NCBI RefSeq assembly: GCF_900187385.1
Contig: NZ_FYEY01000001.1
Span: forward strand, 496,001-560,000
Direction of reading: 5' to 3'
From: Streptomyces sp. 2114.4
Lineage (GTDB): Bacteria; Actinomycetota; Actinomycetes; Streptomycetales; Streptomycetaceae
DNA length: 64,000 nt
The position numbers and the translations under genes were made by a program. Shown here in pieces: positions 57,548 through 64,000 of the stretch. The notes beneath the pieces are model-generated. The model saw only the letters and a list, made by a program, of their open reading frames with translations. It had not been told where the DNA came from and searched no databases. Numbering within the stretch: position 1 is the first letter of the stretch; each line of letters starts with the position of its first letter.

Positions 57548-59185
57548 TCAGTGACCGCCCTCATCCACGACCGCGACCTCCTCGATGTTCTGTTCGATCG
57601 CCTCGGACGAGACCGCGGTGGCGCGGGCCCAGTAGTAGATGCCCAGCGAGAACGCCGTGATGACCACCATGTCCCACCACAGCGGAAGGTGCCCCTGGCC
57701 GCCGAAGCCGCCCTGCCAGGCGATGAGGCCCATGCCGATCAGGTACACCGGAAGCCACTGCGCGGCCTTCCAGTCCAGTCGCGGGGCGTTCGGCAGTCGC
57801 TTCTTCGTCGCGTACCAGGCGTAGCTGCCGAGCAGCACATACCCGATGATGATCGCCCAGCCGAGCCGCTGGAGAGTGTCCCAGCCGGCCCAGTAAATGA
57901 TCAGGCTCGCGACGACGAAGGACACCGGCGAGATCACACCGCCGCCGGGCAGGCGGTACGGGCGCTCGTGGTGCGGCAGCCGGTTGCGGAAGACACCGAA
58001 CGCCAGCGGCGCGCCCGCATACATCAGCACGCTCGCCGACGTGATGAAGGAGACCAGTTCCTGCCAGCTCGGGAAGGGCAGGAAGCAGATCACGCCGGTC
58101 ACGAACGAGATGATCAGGCCGAACCACGGCACGCCGCGGCCGTCGGTCTTCTCGAACAGCCGGGGCGCATAGCCGTTCTTGCTGAGGCCGTAGGAGATGC
58201 GCGAGGTCGAGGTGGTGTAGATCAGGCCGGTGCCACCGGGGGAGATGATCGCGTCCGCGTAGAGGACCCAGCCCAGCCAGCCCAGGCCCACCACGGTGGC
58301 CAGGCCGGCCCACGGGCCGCTGATGCCCGCGTAGTCCAGCTTGGCCCACCCGTGCGCGAAGGAGGCCAGCGGCAGCGCGCCTATGTAGACCACCTGGAGA
58401 AGGACATAGATCACCGCGCCGATCACGACCGAGCCGATCGTGGCGCGCGGCAGGTCGCGCTTGGGGTTGCGGCTCTCCCCGGCGAGCTGGATGGCCTGCT
58501 CGAAGCCGAGCAGCGCGAAGATGATGCCGCTGGTGCTGATGGCGCTGAGCACACCCTTGGCCCCGAATGGGGCGAAGCCCTGCGAGGTGAAGTTGTGCGG
58601 GTGGAAGTTGGTCGCCGCGATGACGAAGATCGCCCCGAGGGGTACGGCGATCTTCCACCAGGTCGCCGCGCTGTTCGTGTGCGCCAGCACCTTCACGCCG
58701 AGGAAGTTCACCGCGACGAAGATCGCCATGAGGACGACCGCGACGATGAAGCCGCTCGTCGTGAGGGTCCCGTTGGCGTGCTGGAACCCCTGGGCCCACG
58801 ACCAGTGACCGGCGTAACCGATCATGGCCTCGACCTCGATCGGGGCGACCGTCGCCGCCTGGAGCCAGGAGAACCAGCCGAAGGACATTCCGGCCAGGCC
58901 GCCGAAGGCGTAGTGCGGATACCGCGCCGTACCACCGGCCACCGGGAACAGGCCACCGAGCTCGGCGTGCACCAGCGCCAGCAGCACCACCGCGACCGCG
59001 CCGATGATCCAGGAGATCAGCGCGGCCGGTCCCGCCACCACCACGGCCTTCTGCGCCCCGTAGAGCCACCCCGACCCGATGATGGAACCGACCGACGCCC
59101 ACATCAGGCCGATCAGTCCCACGTCCCTCCGGAGGGAGCCGGAGGTCCGTGCCCTCTCGGGAGCGATCTCGTCAACGCTTGCCAT
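57548..59185 (-). CDS. APC-superfamily amino-acid permease
   Basis: A 545-residue membrane protein with about 12 hydrophobic segments. TM1 contains GSIIGSGWL, the glycine-rich substrate-binding break of APC transporters, and residues around 230-260 read GFEQAIQLAGESRNPKRDLPRA, the strongly conserved TM6-loop motif of amino-acid permeases. It would import an amino acid or organic amine across the plasma membrane. ATG 59185 follows AAGG at a good distance; an upstream in-frame ATG at 59239 would add an unconserved 18-residue lead. It is convergent with the STAS gene. Substrate unknown. Confidence 0.85.
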   Translation of the reverse strand: MASVDEIAPERARTSGSLRRDVGLIGLMWASVGSIIGSGWLYGAQKAVVVAGPAALISWIIGAVAVVLLALVHAELGGLFPVAGGTARYPHYAFGGLAGMSFGWFSWLQAATVAPIEVEAMIGYAGHWSWAQGFQHANGTLTTSGFIVAVVLMAIFVAVNFLGVKVLAHTNSAATWWKIAVPLGAIFVIAATNFHPHNFTSQGFAPFGAKGVLSAISTSGIIFALLGFEQAIQLAGESRNPKRDLPRATIGSVVIGAVIYVLLQVVYIGALPLASFAHGWAKLDYAGISGPWAGLATVVGLGWLGWVLYADAIISPGGTGLIYTTSTSRISYGLSKNGYAPRLFEKTDGRGVPWFGLIISFVTGVICFLPFPSWQELVSFITSASVLMYAGAPLAFGVFRNRLPHHERPYRLPGGGVISPVSFVVASLIIYWAGWDTLQRLGWAIIIGYVLLGSYAWYATKKRLPNAPRLDWKAAQWLPVYLIGMGLIAWQGGFGGQGHLPLWWDMVVITAFSLGIYYWARATAVSSEAIEQNIEEVAVVDEGGH

Positions 59186-59848
59186 AGGAGGCCTTTCAAG
59201 ACAGCAGTGGCTGAAAATTTGCCTCAGAGTAGGGAGCATTCACGGCCCTGCAAAGAGCCGTTGCCTGAATAGGGAGATTCCTTGAAGGAATGCATACCAA
59301 ATTCACAGCCCGCCACTGTGGACATTTCGCGGGATTCCCTGATGGGCGGCCCCGGAGGCGGCGCCGGTAACAGAATGCGACCAGGAAATTACCCATCCGA
59401 TTCTTCGAATCCCTCATAAATTTGGGGAAAAATTGAAGCTTGGAGCAGTAAGGGGAGCTTCGGGTCAGGTAATGGCACCCAGCAGGGCCTCTCGCGATCT
59501 TCGGAAGCCCTTCGACGGGCCGGCCGGAGTCGACGAGGAATCCGCCGGACATCACCCCGCGACATATCGCGACTGTCGGGCGCATGCCGCTCTCCCCGGC
59601 CCCTCGCTGTAGAGGTGGAGGGCGTAGCGGCGGTGAGCGAGGTCCGACGTGACCCGTTCGGCCTGAGCCGTTCGGTCTGACCGGTCCGGCTTGACGCTTC
59701 ATTTCCGCGATCGAGCCACCCATAAAGCGCATTCTTGGGACGCTCTCAAGTGGTGCGCCGTGACAAGGCAGCTGACAGCGGGTCATATATCGCTACTGCG
59801 AGGAGAAGGCCGACGCGGTGTCGCCCTTCGCAGTAGGCCGAAAGGAAC
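59186..59848. other. Intergenic region between permease and histidine-rich peptide
   Basis: A divergent gap of about 0.66 kb holding both promoters. The part 59380-59460 is AT-rich (AAATTTGGGGAAAAATTGAA) with a small GATTCGAAGAATC hairpin on the permease side. I could not fit a known riboswitch to the permease leader. Confidence 0.45.
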
Positions 59849-60121
59849 ATGCCCATGCGCACTGCCCGCACCCTGTTCGCCTCAGCCGCCATTACCGCGG
59901 TATTCGCGGTGGGCGCGCCCACCGCGATGGCCTCGCCCGCGGCCGAGGTCGTCACCACGGTCAGCGCCACCTCGGCACACCATGACGACCACGGCCGGTC
60001 CTGCCACCACTGGTACGGCCGCCACCACCACATGTGCAGGCACCATCACCACAGGCACCACTACCGGCCCGTCGGCGGTACGCACACCCGCGGCGGCGCT
60101 CGGGTGGACGTCGGCCGCTAA
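59849..60121 (+). CDS. Small exported histidine-rich protein
   Basis: A 90-residue protein with a clear Sec signal peptide (MRTARTLFASAAITAVFAVGAPTAMA, cleavage after AMA or just beyond). The mature part of about 60 residues is dominated by histidine (HHDDHGRSCHHWYGRHHHMC, then HHHHRHH) and has two cysteines in HGRSCHHW and HHMCRHH. This composition suggests binding of Zn, Ni, Cu or haem outside the cell, though no family is recognised. The start has GAAAGGAAC just upstream. It is alone, divergent from the permease, and followed by hairpins. Confidence 0.7.
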   Translation: MPMRTARTLFASAAITAVFAVGAPTAMASPAAEVVTTVSATSAHHDDHGRSCHHWYGRHHHMCRHHHHRHHYRPVGGTHTRGGARVDVGR

Positions 60122-60175
60122 CGGCTGTCCCTGAGGGGCCGGGTTTTCGCACGGGGTGCACACAGCGGTGATCAC

Positions 60176-60195
60176 CTCTCAGAAACCTTTGAGAG
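60176..60195. terminator. Hairpin downstream of the histidine-rich gene
   Basis: CTCTCA (60176-60181) pairs with TGAGAG (60190-60195) across an 8-nt loop, 55 bp after the stop codon. It is short for a streptomycete terminator but correctly placed. Confidence 0.4.
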
Positions 60196-60361
60196 AAGCA
60201 CCGTTGGGAAACGGGCGGCCGGCCCGTCGGCCGACCGTCCACCGGTGCGGATACGGAAATGCCGTGCACTCGTCTCTTGACCTTGATCGAGGGGCTCCTC
60301 GGCAAAGGGAGCCACCTTCGCGGCGGCTCGTCTCCGGCCATGCGCCGGGCCAGGTCAGACC

Positions 60362-60393
60362 CTCCGCGGGAAACTCCCCTGTTTCCCGCGGAG
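60362..60393. promoter_or_regulatory. Perfect 13-bp inverted repeat upstream of the CsbD-like gene
   Basis: CTCCGCGGGAAAC (60362-60374) and GTTTCCCGCGGAG (60381-60393) are perfect complements around the 6-nt loop TCCCCT. The structure ends 44 bp before the CsbD start codon. It can be a terminator for upstream transcription, an operator, or an RNA attenuator; the sequence does not decide which. Confidence 0.55.
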
Positions 60394-60437
60394 TTCTGCG
60401 GGCAGCGGAATGATGACGCCGACGAAAGGACCTCATC

Positions 60438-60611
60438 ATGAGCGCCGTGGAGAAGGCGAAGGCCAAGGCGGAGCAGACGACCGGGAAGGCGGAAAAGGAA
60501 GTCGGCCGCACGGTCGGCAACGAACGTCTCGAAGCGGACGGCGTGGTGCGGGAATCCAAGGGAAACCTGCGCGACGCGAAGGAGAGCGGCAAGGACGCGC
60601 TCAAGGACTGA
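60438..60611 (+). CDS. CsbD-family stress-response protein
   Basis: A 57-residue, highly charged helical protein MSAVEKAKAKAEQTTGKAEK with the family layout K(A/E)..KG..KE..GR..GN..LEA.G...ESKGN followed by repeated KE/KD turns. CsbD-like proteins are abundant general-stress proteins (sigma-B dependent in Bacillus) with no known enzymatic role. The start follows GAAAGGACC. It is followed by a strong hairpin and preceded by the 13-bp inverted repeat, so it is probably a single-gene transcript. Confidence 0.85.
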   Translation: MSAVEKAKAKAEQTTGKAEKEVGRTVGNERLEADGVVRESKGNLRDAKESGKDALKD

Positions 60612-60630
60612 CGCCAGGATTCCGTCATGA

Positions 60631-60687
60631 GTGGGTGGGCCACGTATGTCCGTGGTCCCACCCACCGCATGCGTGGTCCCACCCACC
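60631..60687. terminator. Terminator hairpin with a duplicated 3' arm
   Basis: GTGGGTGGGCCACG (60631-60644) pairs with CGTGGTCCCACCCAC (60651-60665, one bulged base). The 3' arm then recurs as CGTGGTCCCACCCACCGCAT at 60672 on, giving two alternative partners for one 5' arm. It lies 20 bp after the CsbD stop. Confidence 0.65.
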
Positions 60688-60799
60688 GCATGCGTGGCTT
60701 CGCGAGCCGGGACGGATTCCACGTGCGGAAGGGAGACGGCGCCATGGCCGGGGCCGTCGGCGATTCGCCGTGGCAGGCCATGGCTGATAGGGAGGTGGC

Positions 60800-61078
60800 A
60801 TGAGCGAAATTCCTCCGGTTCTGACCGTTACCGCCATCAGTACCATCGGGGCTGCCGACGTTCATGACGAGAACGCGGACTCCTGGGTAGTGATCGAAAC
60901 AGCCGAGCAGGGCCAGTTGCTGCTGAATCTGCCCGGCCCCCTCTATGACGCGGCTGTCCAGGCCACCAGGCTCCCGGCCGACCAGCCCGGCCCCGGCCGC
61001 CTGGCCCTCACCGACGAAGAGATCGCCGCCTACCGCGCCCATATCGCAGCGCTCTCCGACGCCGACCGGGGAGCCTGA
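60800..61078 (+). CDS. Small protein of unknown function
   Basis: A 92-residue acidic protein beginning MSEIPPVLTVTAISTIGAAD, with a predicted mix of beta strands (SWVVIETAEQGQLLLNLPGP) and a C-terminal helix (TDEEIAAYRAHIAALSDADR). The ribosome binding site GGGAGGTGGC is strong, codon use looks normal, and it begins after the CsbD terminator, so the gene is likely real. I recognise no domain. Confidence 0.6.
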   Translation: MSEIPPVLTVTAISTIGAADVHDENADSWVVIETAEQGQLLLNLPGPLYDAAVQATRLPADQPGPGRLALTDEEIAAYRAHIAALSDADRGA

Positions 61079-61213
61079 CGACGCTCAGGGACACTTCCGG
61101 GGCACGCCCGGGAGCATCCCTGGGGGTCGGCCGAGTGGCCGGATACCGCCTCTCGGCGCGGGGGCGCCGAAGCCGCCCGGCACGCCTGCCCCGGCCCGTC
61201 CGCAGTGGGCGTA

Positions 61214-61495
61214 TCAGCCCAGGACGAGCGGCAGTTTCGCGGCCGACTCGCCGAGTTCGGCCCGCTCCCCCTCGGTCGGTGCCCGGCGCCCGGTACCGAC
61301 CAGAAGTGCGTCCTTGTCGGTGAACGACGCGGGAACGCGGCGTCGGCGATCCGTTCCAGCATCGCGCGGGACCGGGCCAGGCCCTCCGCGGGCGGTTCCG
61401 TCGCGTCCGGGAGGTACGCGATCAGATCGAGGTGGTGCAGCGTCCATTCCAGGACGTACGCGGTGAGGTCTCGTCCACGGGGCGACGGTGCCCCC
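61214..61495 (-). pseudogene. Relic of a mycothiol-dependent maleylpyruvate-isomerase-family gene
   Basis: The C-terminal half of a DinB-like, metal-binding protein of the maleylpyruvate isomerase / TIGR03083 type is present in two frames. DLTAYVLEWTLHHLDLIAYL and ARSRAMLERIADAAFP lie upstream, and FTDKDALLVGTGRRAPTEGE to a stop at 61214 lies downstream. The frame changes near 61330-61345, where one to two bases appear lost or gained. No N-terminal half is found upstream, where a divergent membrane-protein gene begins instead. It looks like a truncated, frameshifted remnant. Confidence 0.65.
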
Positions 61496-61545
61496 TGCAC
61501 AGGGTGCCGGCAACCGGTCCACGGCCCCCGTGCGTCGACAGAGAT

Positions 61546-62430
61546 ATGTCGACCGTGAACACCCTTCTGCGGAAGGCTCTCCTCTTCGCCTGGCTGGAGA
61601 CGCGCTGCTGTGCCTTCGCCATCGCCCTGCTGTCGGGCGTGGCCGTGTCCCAGGCGCTGCCGCAGCTGCCCATTGCCCGATATGACCTGCTGGTCGCCTA
61701 CGGGGTGCTGCTGACCGCGGTGTTCCTGGCCTGCCGCTGGGAGAGCGGGCGGGACACCGCGGTCATCGCGGTGTGTCATGTGATCGGTCTGGCCTTCGAA
61801 GTGGTGAAGGTCGCCCTGGGATCCTGGAGCTATCCGGAACCGGCTGTACTGAAGTTCGCCGGGGTGCCCCTCTACGGCGGCTTCCTCTACGCCGCGGTGG
61901 GCAGTTATGTGTGCCGCGCCTGGCATGTGATGGATCTGGAGCTGAGCCGCTACCGCGCCGGAGCGACTTCGGTGGTGGCCGTGGCGATCTATGTGAACTT
62001 CTTCAGTCACCACTGGCTCCCGGATCTGCGCTGGCCCCTCGCCGCCGCTCTGCTCGCGGTCACCGCCGGGACACAGGTGAGGTTCACCGTCGGGCACACC
62101 CGCCACCGCATGCCCCTGGCGCTCGGCTTCACCCTGATCGGCTTCTTCCTGTGGCTCGCGGAGAACCTGGCCACCTACCTCGGCGCCTGGCGCTACCCCG
62201 ATCAGCTGCACGGCTGGCAGCCCGTCGCCGGGGAGAAGATCGGGGCCTGGGCACTCCTGATCAGCGTGACCTTCGTCCTGGTCGCCTGGGCCAAGGGCAA
62301 GCGGACACCGAGGAGCACGAGCCCGGCCGGCGGTTCTCCACGTCTCCGCACTCCTGCCGCACGGAGGGCAAGCCCCGAGACCCTTACCGGCGCGGAAGGA
62401 GGGACCCCAGAGGCCCGAGATCGAGATTGA
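61546..62430 (+). CDS. DUF817-family integral membrane protein
   Basis: A 294-residue protein with about eight hydrophobic segments. The layout (LFAWLETRCCAFAIAL at the start, FEVVKVALGSWSYPEPA, then GVPLYGGFLYAAVGSYV and a C-terminal NLATYLGAWRYPDQ) is that of the DUF817 family, whose function is unknown. ATG 61546 is the best start although its ribosome binding site is weak. The last 47 bp overlap the end of gvpK on the other strand, and the C-terminal 35 residues are low-complexity. Confidence 0.75.
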   Translation: MSTVNTLLRKALLFAWLETRCCAFAIALLSGVAVSQALPQLPIARYDLLVAYGVLLTAVFLACRWESGRDTAVIAVCHVIGLAFEVVKVALGSWSYPEPAVLKFAGVPLYGGFLYAAVGSYVCRAWHVMDLELSRYRAGATSVVAVAIYVNFFSHHWLPDLRWPLAAALLAVTAGTQVRFTVGHTRHRMPLALGFTLIGFFLWLAENLATYLGAWRYPDQLHGWQPVAGEKIGAWALLISVTFVLVAWAKGKRTPRSTSPAGGSPRLRTPAARRASPETLTGAEGGTPEARDRD

Positions 62431-62680
62431 GGTCTTCGAGGCGCAGGCCGTGCTGATCGCACAGTTCGGTCATCCGCTCTTCGAGGTGCATCAGTGTCTC
62501 CCCGATCTGGTCCACCTGTGCGTCGCTGAGGTCTCCCTGTTCCACCCGGCGGATCGCCTGCCGTTCCATCAACTGCCGCAACAGCTCCACCACCGTGAGT
62601 ACCAACGAGACGAGGTCGCGGCCCATCTGGTCTCGGTCGAGGTCGAATCTGCTCTCACCCGTGCCGGTGGGTTCGCTCAT
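62384..62680 (-). CDS. gvpK: Gas vesicle protein GvpK
   Basis: A 98-residue protein: FDLDRDQMGRDLVSLVLTVV then ELLRQLMERQAIRRVEQGDL and a conserved acidic-helical tail (QVDQIGETLMHLEERM, LNLDLGPLG), matching the GvpK family. GvpK is an accessory protein required for assembly of gas vesicles in organisms that form them. The start ATG overlaps the gvpS stop (ATGA), so the two are translationally coupled. It is the last gene of the operon and overlaps the convergent DUF817 gene by 47 bp. Confidence 0.9.
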   Translation of the reverse strand: MSEPTGTGESRFDLDRDQMGRDLVSLVLTVVELLRQLMERQAIRRVEQGDLSDAQVDQIGETLMHLEERMTELCDQHGLRLEDLNLDLGPLGSLLPRR

Positions 62681-62907
62681 AGCGGCCCCGAGTCCGACCA
62701 GGGCGCGGGCACCCGTTCGCTGACCGATGACAGCAACGCGTGGAGGGAGAGCCGCACCAGGGGCACGTCCGCGATGGCGATGACCAGGTCCCCGCTGATG
62801 ACGACCCCGGTGGCCAGGACGCGGTCCAGAAGGTCGACCAGCGGGACGCCGATGGGGCCGGTGAGCGGGCCCGGTGTTTCCCAGGGGACGGGGTGCCGGT
62901 CGGACAC
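62677..62907 (-). CDS. gvpS: GvpA/J-family gas vesicle protein, GvpS type
   Basis: A 76-residue GvpA/J-family protein: VPLVDLLDRVLATGVVISGD and VIAIADVPLVRLSLHALLSS follow the helix-strand-strand-helix core of the gas-vesicle shell protein. Its place between gvpL and gvpK identifies it as gvpS in the streptomycete order. It starts with GTG at 62907, three bases after the gvpL stop, and overlaps gvpK by four bases. Confidence 0.85.
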   Translation of the reverse strand: MSDRHPVPWETPGPLTGPIGVPLVDLLDRVLATGVVISGDLVIAIADVPLVRLSLHALLSSVSERVPAPWSDSGPL

Positions 62908-62910
62908 GGC

Positions 62911-63816
62911 TCACGCCTCCCCGACGAAGGAGTACGGGACCCAGGGACCCGACAGCTCGACCTCTGCTCCCGTGCGGTGCCGCAGGCCCGCCACCGCGTC
63001 CCGCAGTCGCTGCTCGCATACCGACGTCACCAGGTAGGTGGCGTTCAGGATCTGCAGGCGGTGCTTCTCCCCCGTCATCTCCGGACCGTGCGGGCGCAGC
63101 CGGCGGGCCGCGGTGGCCAGGCGGCTCAGCGCGGCATCGATGTCTTCGGCGGTCTGCAGCGCGCGGTCATGCCGGTGTTCTCGCGCCTGGTGCAGCCCCC
63201 GTTTCCGCTCCAGGTAGGCGCGGCCCGCTCCGCGTGGCGCCCGGCCGCCGGGCCGGAGAGGCGGGGCAGGTGCGGTCGCGGCGGGCGTGGGAGATGACGT
63301 GGGGAGGTAGACCTTCACCCCCCATTCGGCGTGGTCTTCGATACGTGCCAACACCGCGGTGAAGCGGTCCGCGTCCGCTTCCAGGGCCTGGCGCGCTCGC
63401 TCGTCCCCCCGGTAGAGCGTGGCCAGCGCCAGCGGTGCCGTGGGGCCGCAGACGGCGGCCGCGGTCACCACTTCGTGGTGAGCTCGTGCGCAGCGTTCCA
63501 GCTCCGCACGGTCCGACAGCCGCTGCTGCCATGCGTCCTCACTGAACTCGGCGGCGGGTACGTGCTGGACGACCGCCGTGAGGGGGCCGAACCGCAGACC
63601 GCGTACGGGAAAGCCTTCGGCGAGGCCGGCGAGCCCGCTGAGGACGGCCGGGTCGAGCTGCCGGCATACGGCGAAGACGTAGGTCGCGGTGGCTCCGTCC
63701 GGGGTGCCGGGCCGCTCCGCCGGCGTATCGCTGTCCGCCGCGTCCCGGCCGGTCGCGACGCTGTCCGCCGCGATCCTGCCCGTCATGTCTCCGTCCGCCG
63801 TACCCCTGCCCGTCAT
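62911..63816 (-). CDS. gvpL: Gas vesicle protein GvpL/GvpF family
   Basis: A 301-residue protein. After a low-complexity N-terminal extension (residues 1-43), TYVFAVCRQ opens the first GvpF/L domain, LRFGPLTAVVQHVPAAEF follows, and WGVKVYLP near residue 165 begins the second part. A long basic helix (YLERKRGLHQAREHRHDRAL) and the C-terminal strand set (ILNATYLV, VELSGPWVPYSF) complete the family pattern. GvpL/F proteins are minor or assembly components of gas vesicles. The ATG at 63816 overlaps the gvpJ stop (ATGA), which fixes the start. Confidence 0.9.
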   Translation of the reverse strand: MTGRGTADGDMTGRIAADSVATGRDAADSDTPAERPGTPDGATATYVFAVCRQLDPAVLSGLAGLAEGFPVRGLRFGPLTAVVQHVPAAEFSEDAWQQRLSDRAELERCARAHHEVVTAAAVCGPTAPLALATLYRGDERARQALEADADRFTAVLARIEDHAEWGVKVYLPTSSPTPAATAPAPPLRPGGRAPRGAGRAYLERKRGLHQAREHRHDRALQTAEDIDAALSRLATAARRLRPHGPEMTGEKHRLQILNATYLVTSVCEQRLRDAVAGLRHRTGAEVELSGPWVPYSFVGEA

Positions 63817-64000
63817 GTCTCTGCCCCTGCCCCTGCGGTGTCCTGTGGCCGGGCGGAGGGCGGGCCACCGTCCTCGCCGGACTCCAGTGCTTCCACGCGT
63901 TCACGCAACCGTTGGTTCTCCTGCCGCAACTCGCTTTGTGCCGCCTTGGAACTGAGCGCGGGATCGGTCTCCCACCAGTCGATACCGGCCTTCCTCGCCG
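63813..64000 (-). CDS. gvpJ: GvpA/J-family gas vesicle protein, GvpJ (C-terminal part, runs off right edge)
   Basis: Sixty-one complete codons are visible, reading ARKAGIDWWETDPALSS then a coiled-coil-like SELRQENQRLRERVEALE and a Pro/Gly/Ala-rich tail. The GIDWWE.DP.LS block followed by a charged helix is the C-terminal part of streptomycete GvpJ. The N-terminal shell core lies outside the window. The stop overlaps the gvpL start. More gvp genes are expected beyond the right edge. Confidence 0.8.
   Translation of the reverse strand, partial: ARKAGIDWWETDPALSSKAAQSELRQENQRLRERVEALESGEDGGPPSARPQDTAGAGAET

Noticed and set aside
57561..59102. Second minus-strand frame inside the permease
   Set aside because: Out-of-frame shadow; the other frame has 12 hydrophobic segments and the conserved permease motifs.

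Overview
The window reads as chromosomal DNA of a Streptomyces-like actinomycete: very high GC, GTG starts with purine-rich ribosome binding sites, third-codon-position GC so strong that nearly every strand is open, a gas-vesicle operon in the streptomycete order J-L-S-K, and a large secondary-metabolite locus. All calls come from reading the sequence; no database search was run.

Left arm (1-12.06 kb): assorted accessory genes. These are a cut-off flavin amine oxidase, a family-1 glycosyltransferase, a nitrobindin-like haem protein, a decayed GNAT acetyltransferase, an MFS exporter convergent with a MarR regulator that diverges from a short-chain dehydrogenase, an exported glycosidase-like lipoprotein, an SRPBCC protein, a two-TM membrane protein, a dienelactone hydrolase and a GNAT acetyltransferase. 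Several gaps here hold short tandem repeats, three of them with an 8-bp unit.

Centre (12.85-55.14 kb, all minus strand): one non-ribosomal peptide locus, read in the order cytochrome P450, stand-alone penicillin-binding-protein-type (SurE-like) thioesterase, NRPS A (6216 aa, five modules), NRPS B (6738 aa, five modules), MbtH-like protein, terminator hairpin. The ten modules read A-T / C-A-T-E / C-A-T-E / C-A-T-E / C-A-T and C-A-T-E / C-A-T / C-A-T-E / C-A-T / C-A-T-E. The line starts with a bare A domain, so no lipid starter is expected, and ends with an epimerase domain without any C-terminal thioesterase. An L-configured first residue, a D-configured last residue and a trans-acting PBP-type cyclase next door together predict a head-to-tail macrocyclic decapeptide with configuration L-D-D-D-L-D-L-D-L-D. 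A-domain pocket residues read by eye give Thr at position 7, Val at 3 and 9, probably aromatic residues at 1, 5 and 10, probably cationic residues at 6 and 8, and an unassigned pair at 2 and 4. The P450 probably oxidises the peptide or a carrier-bound residue. No pathway regulator or dedicated exporter is visible beside these genes; about 1.86 kb upstream of the P450 holds no gene I can defend.

Right arm (57-64 kb): a STAS-domain protein, an APC-family amino-acid permease, a histidine-rich exported peptide, a CsbD-like stress protein, a small unknown protein, a frameshifted relic of a mycothiol-dependent isomerase-family gene, a DUF817 membrane protein, and the 3' part of a gas-vesicle operon (gvpJ partial, gvpL, gvpS, gvpK) running off the right edge.
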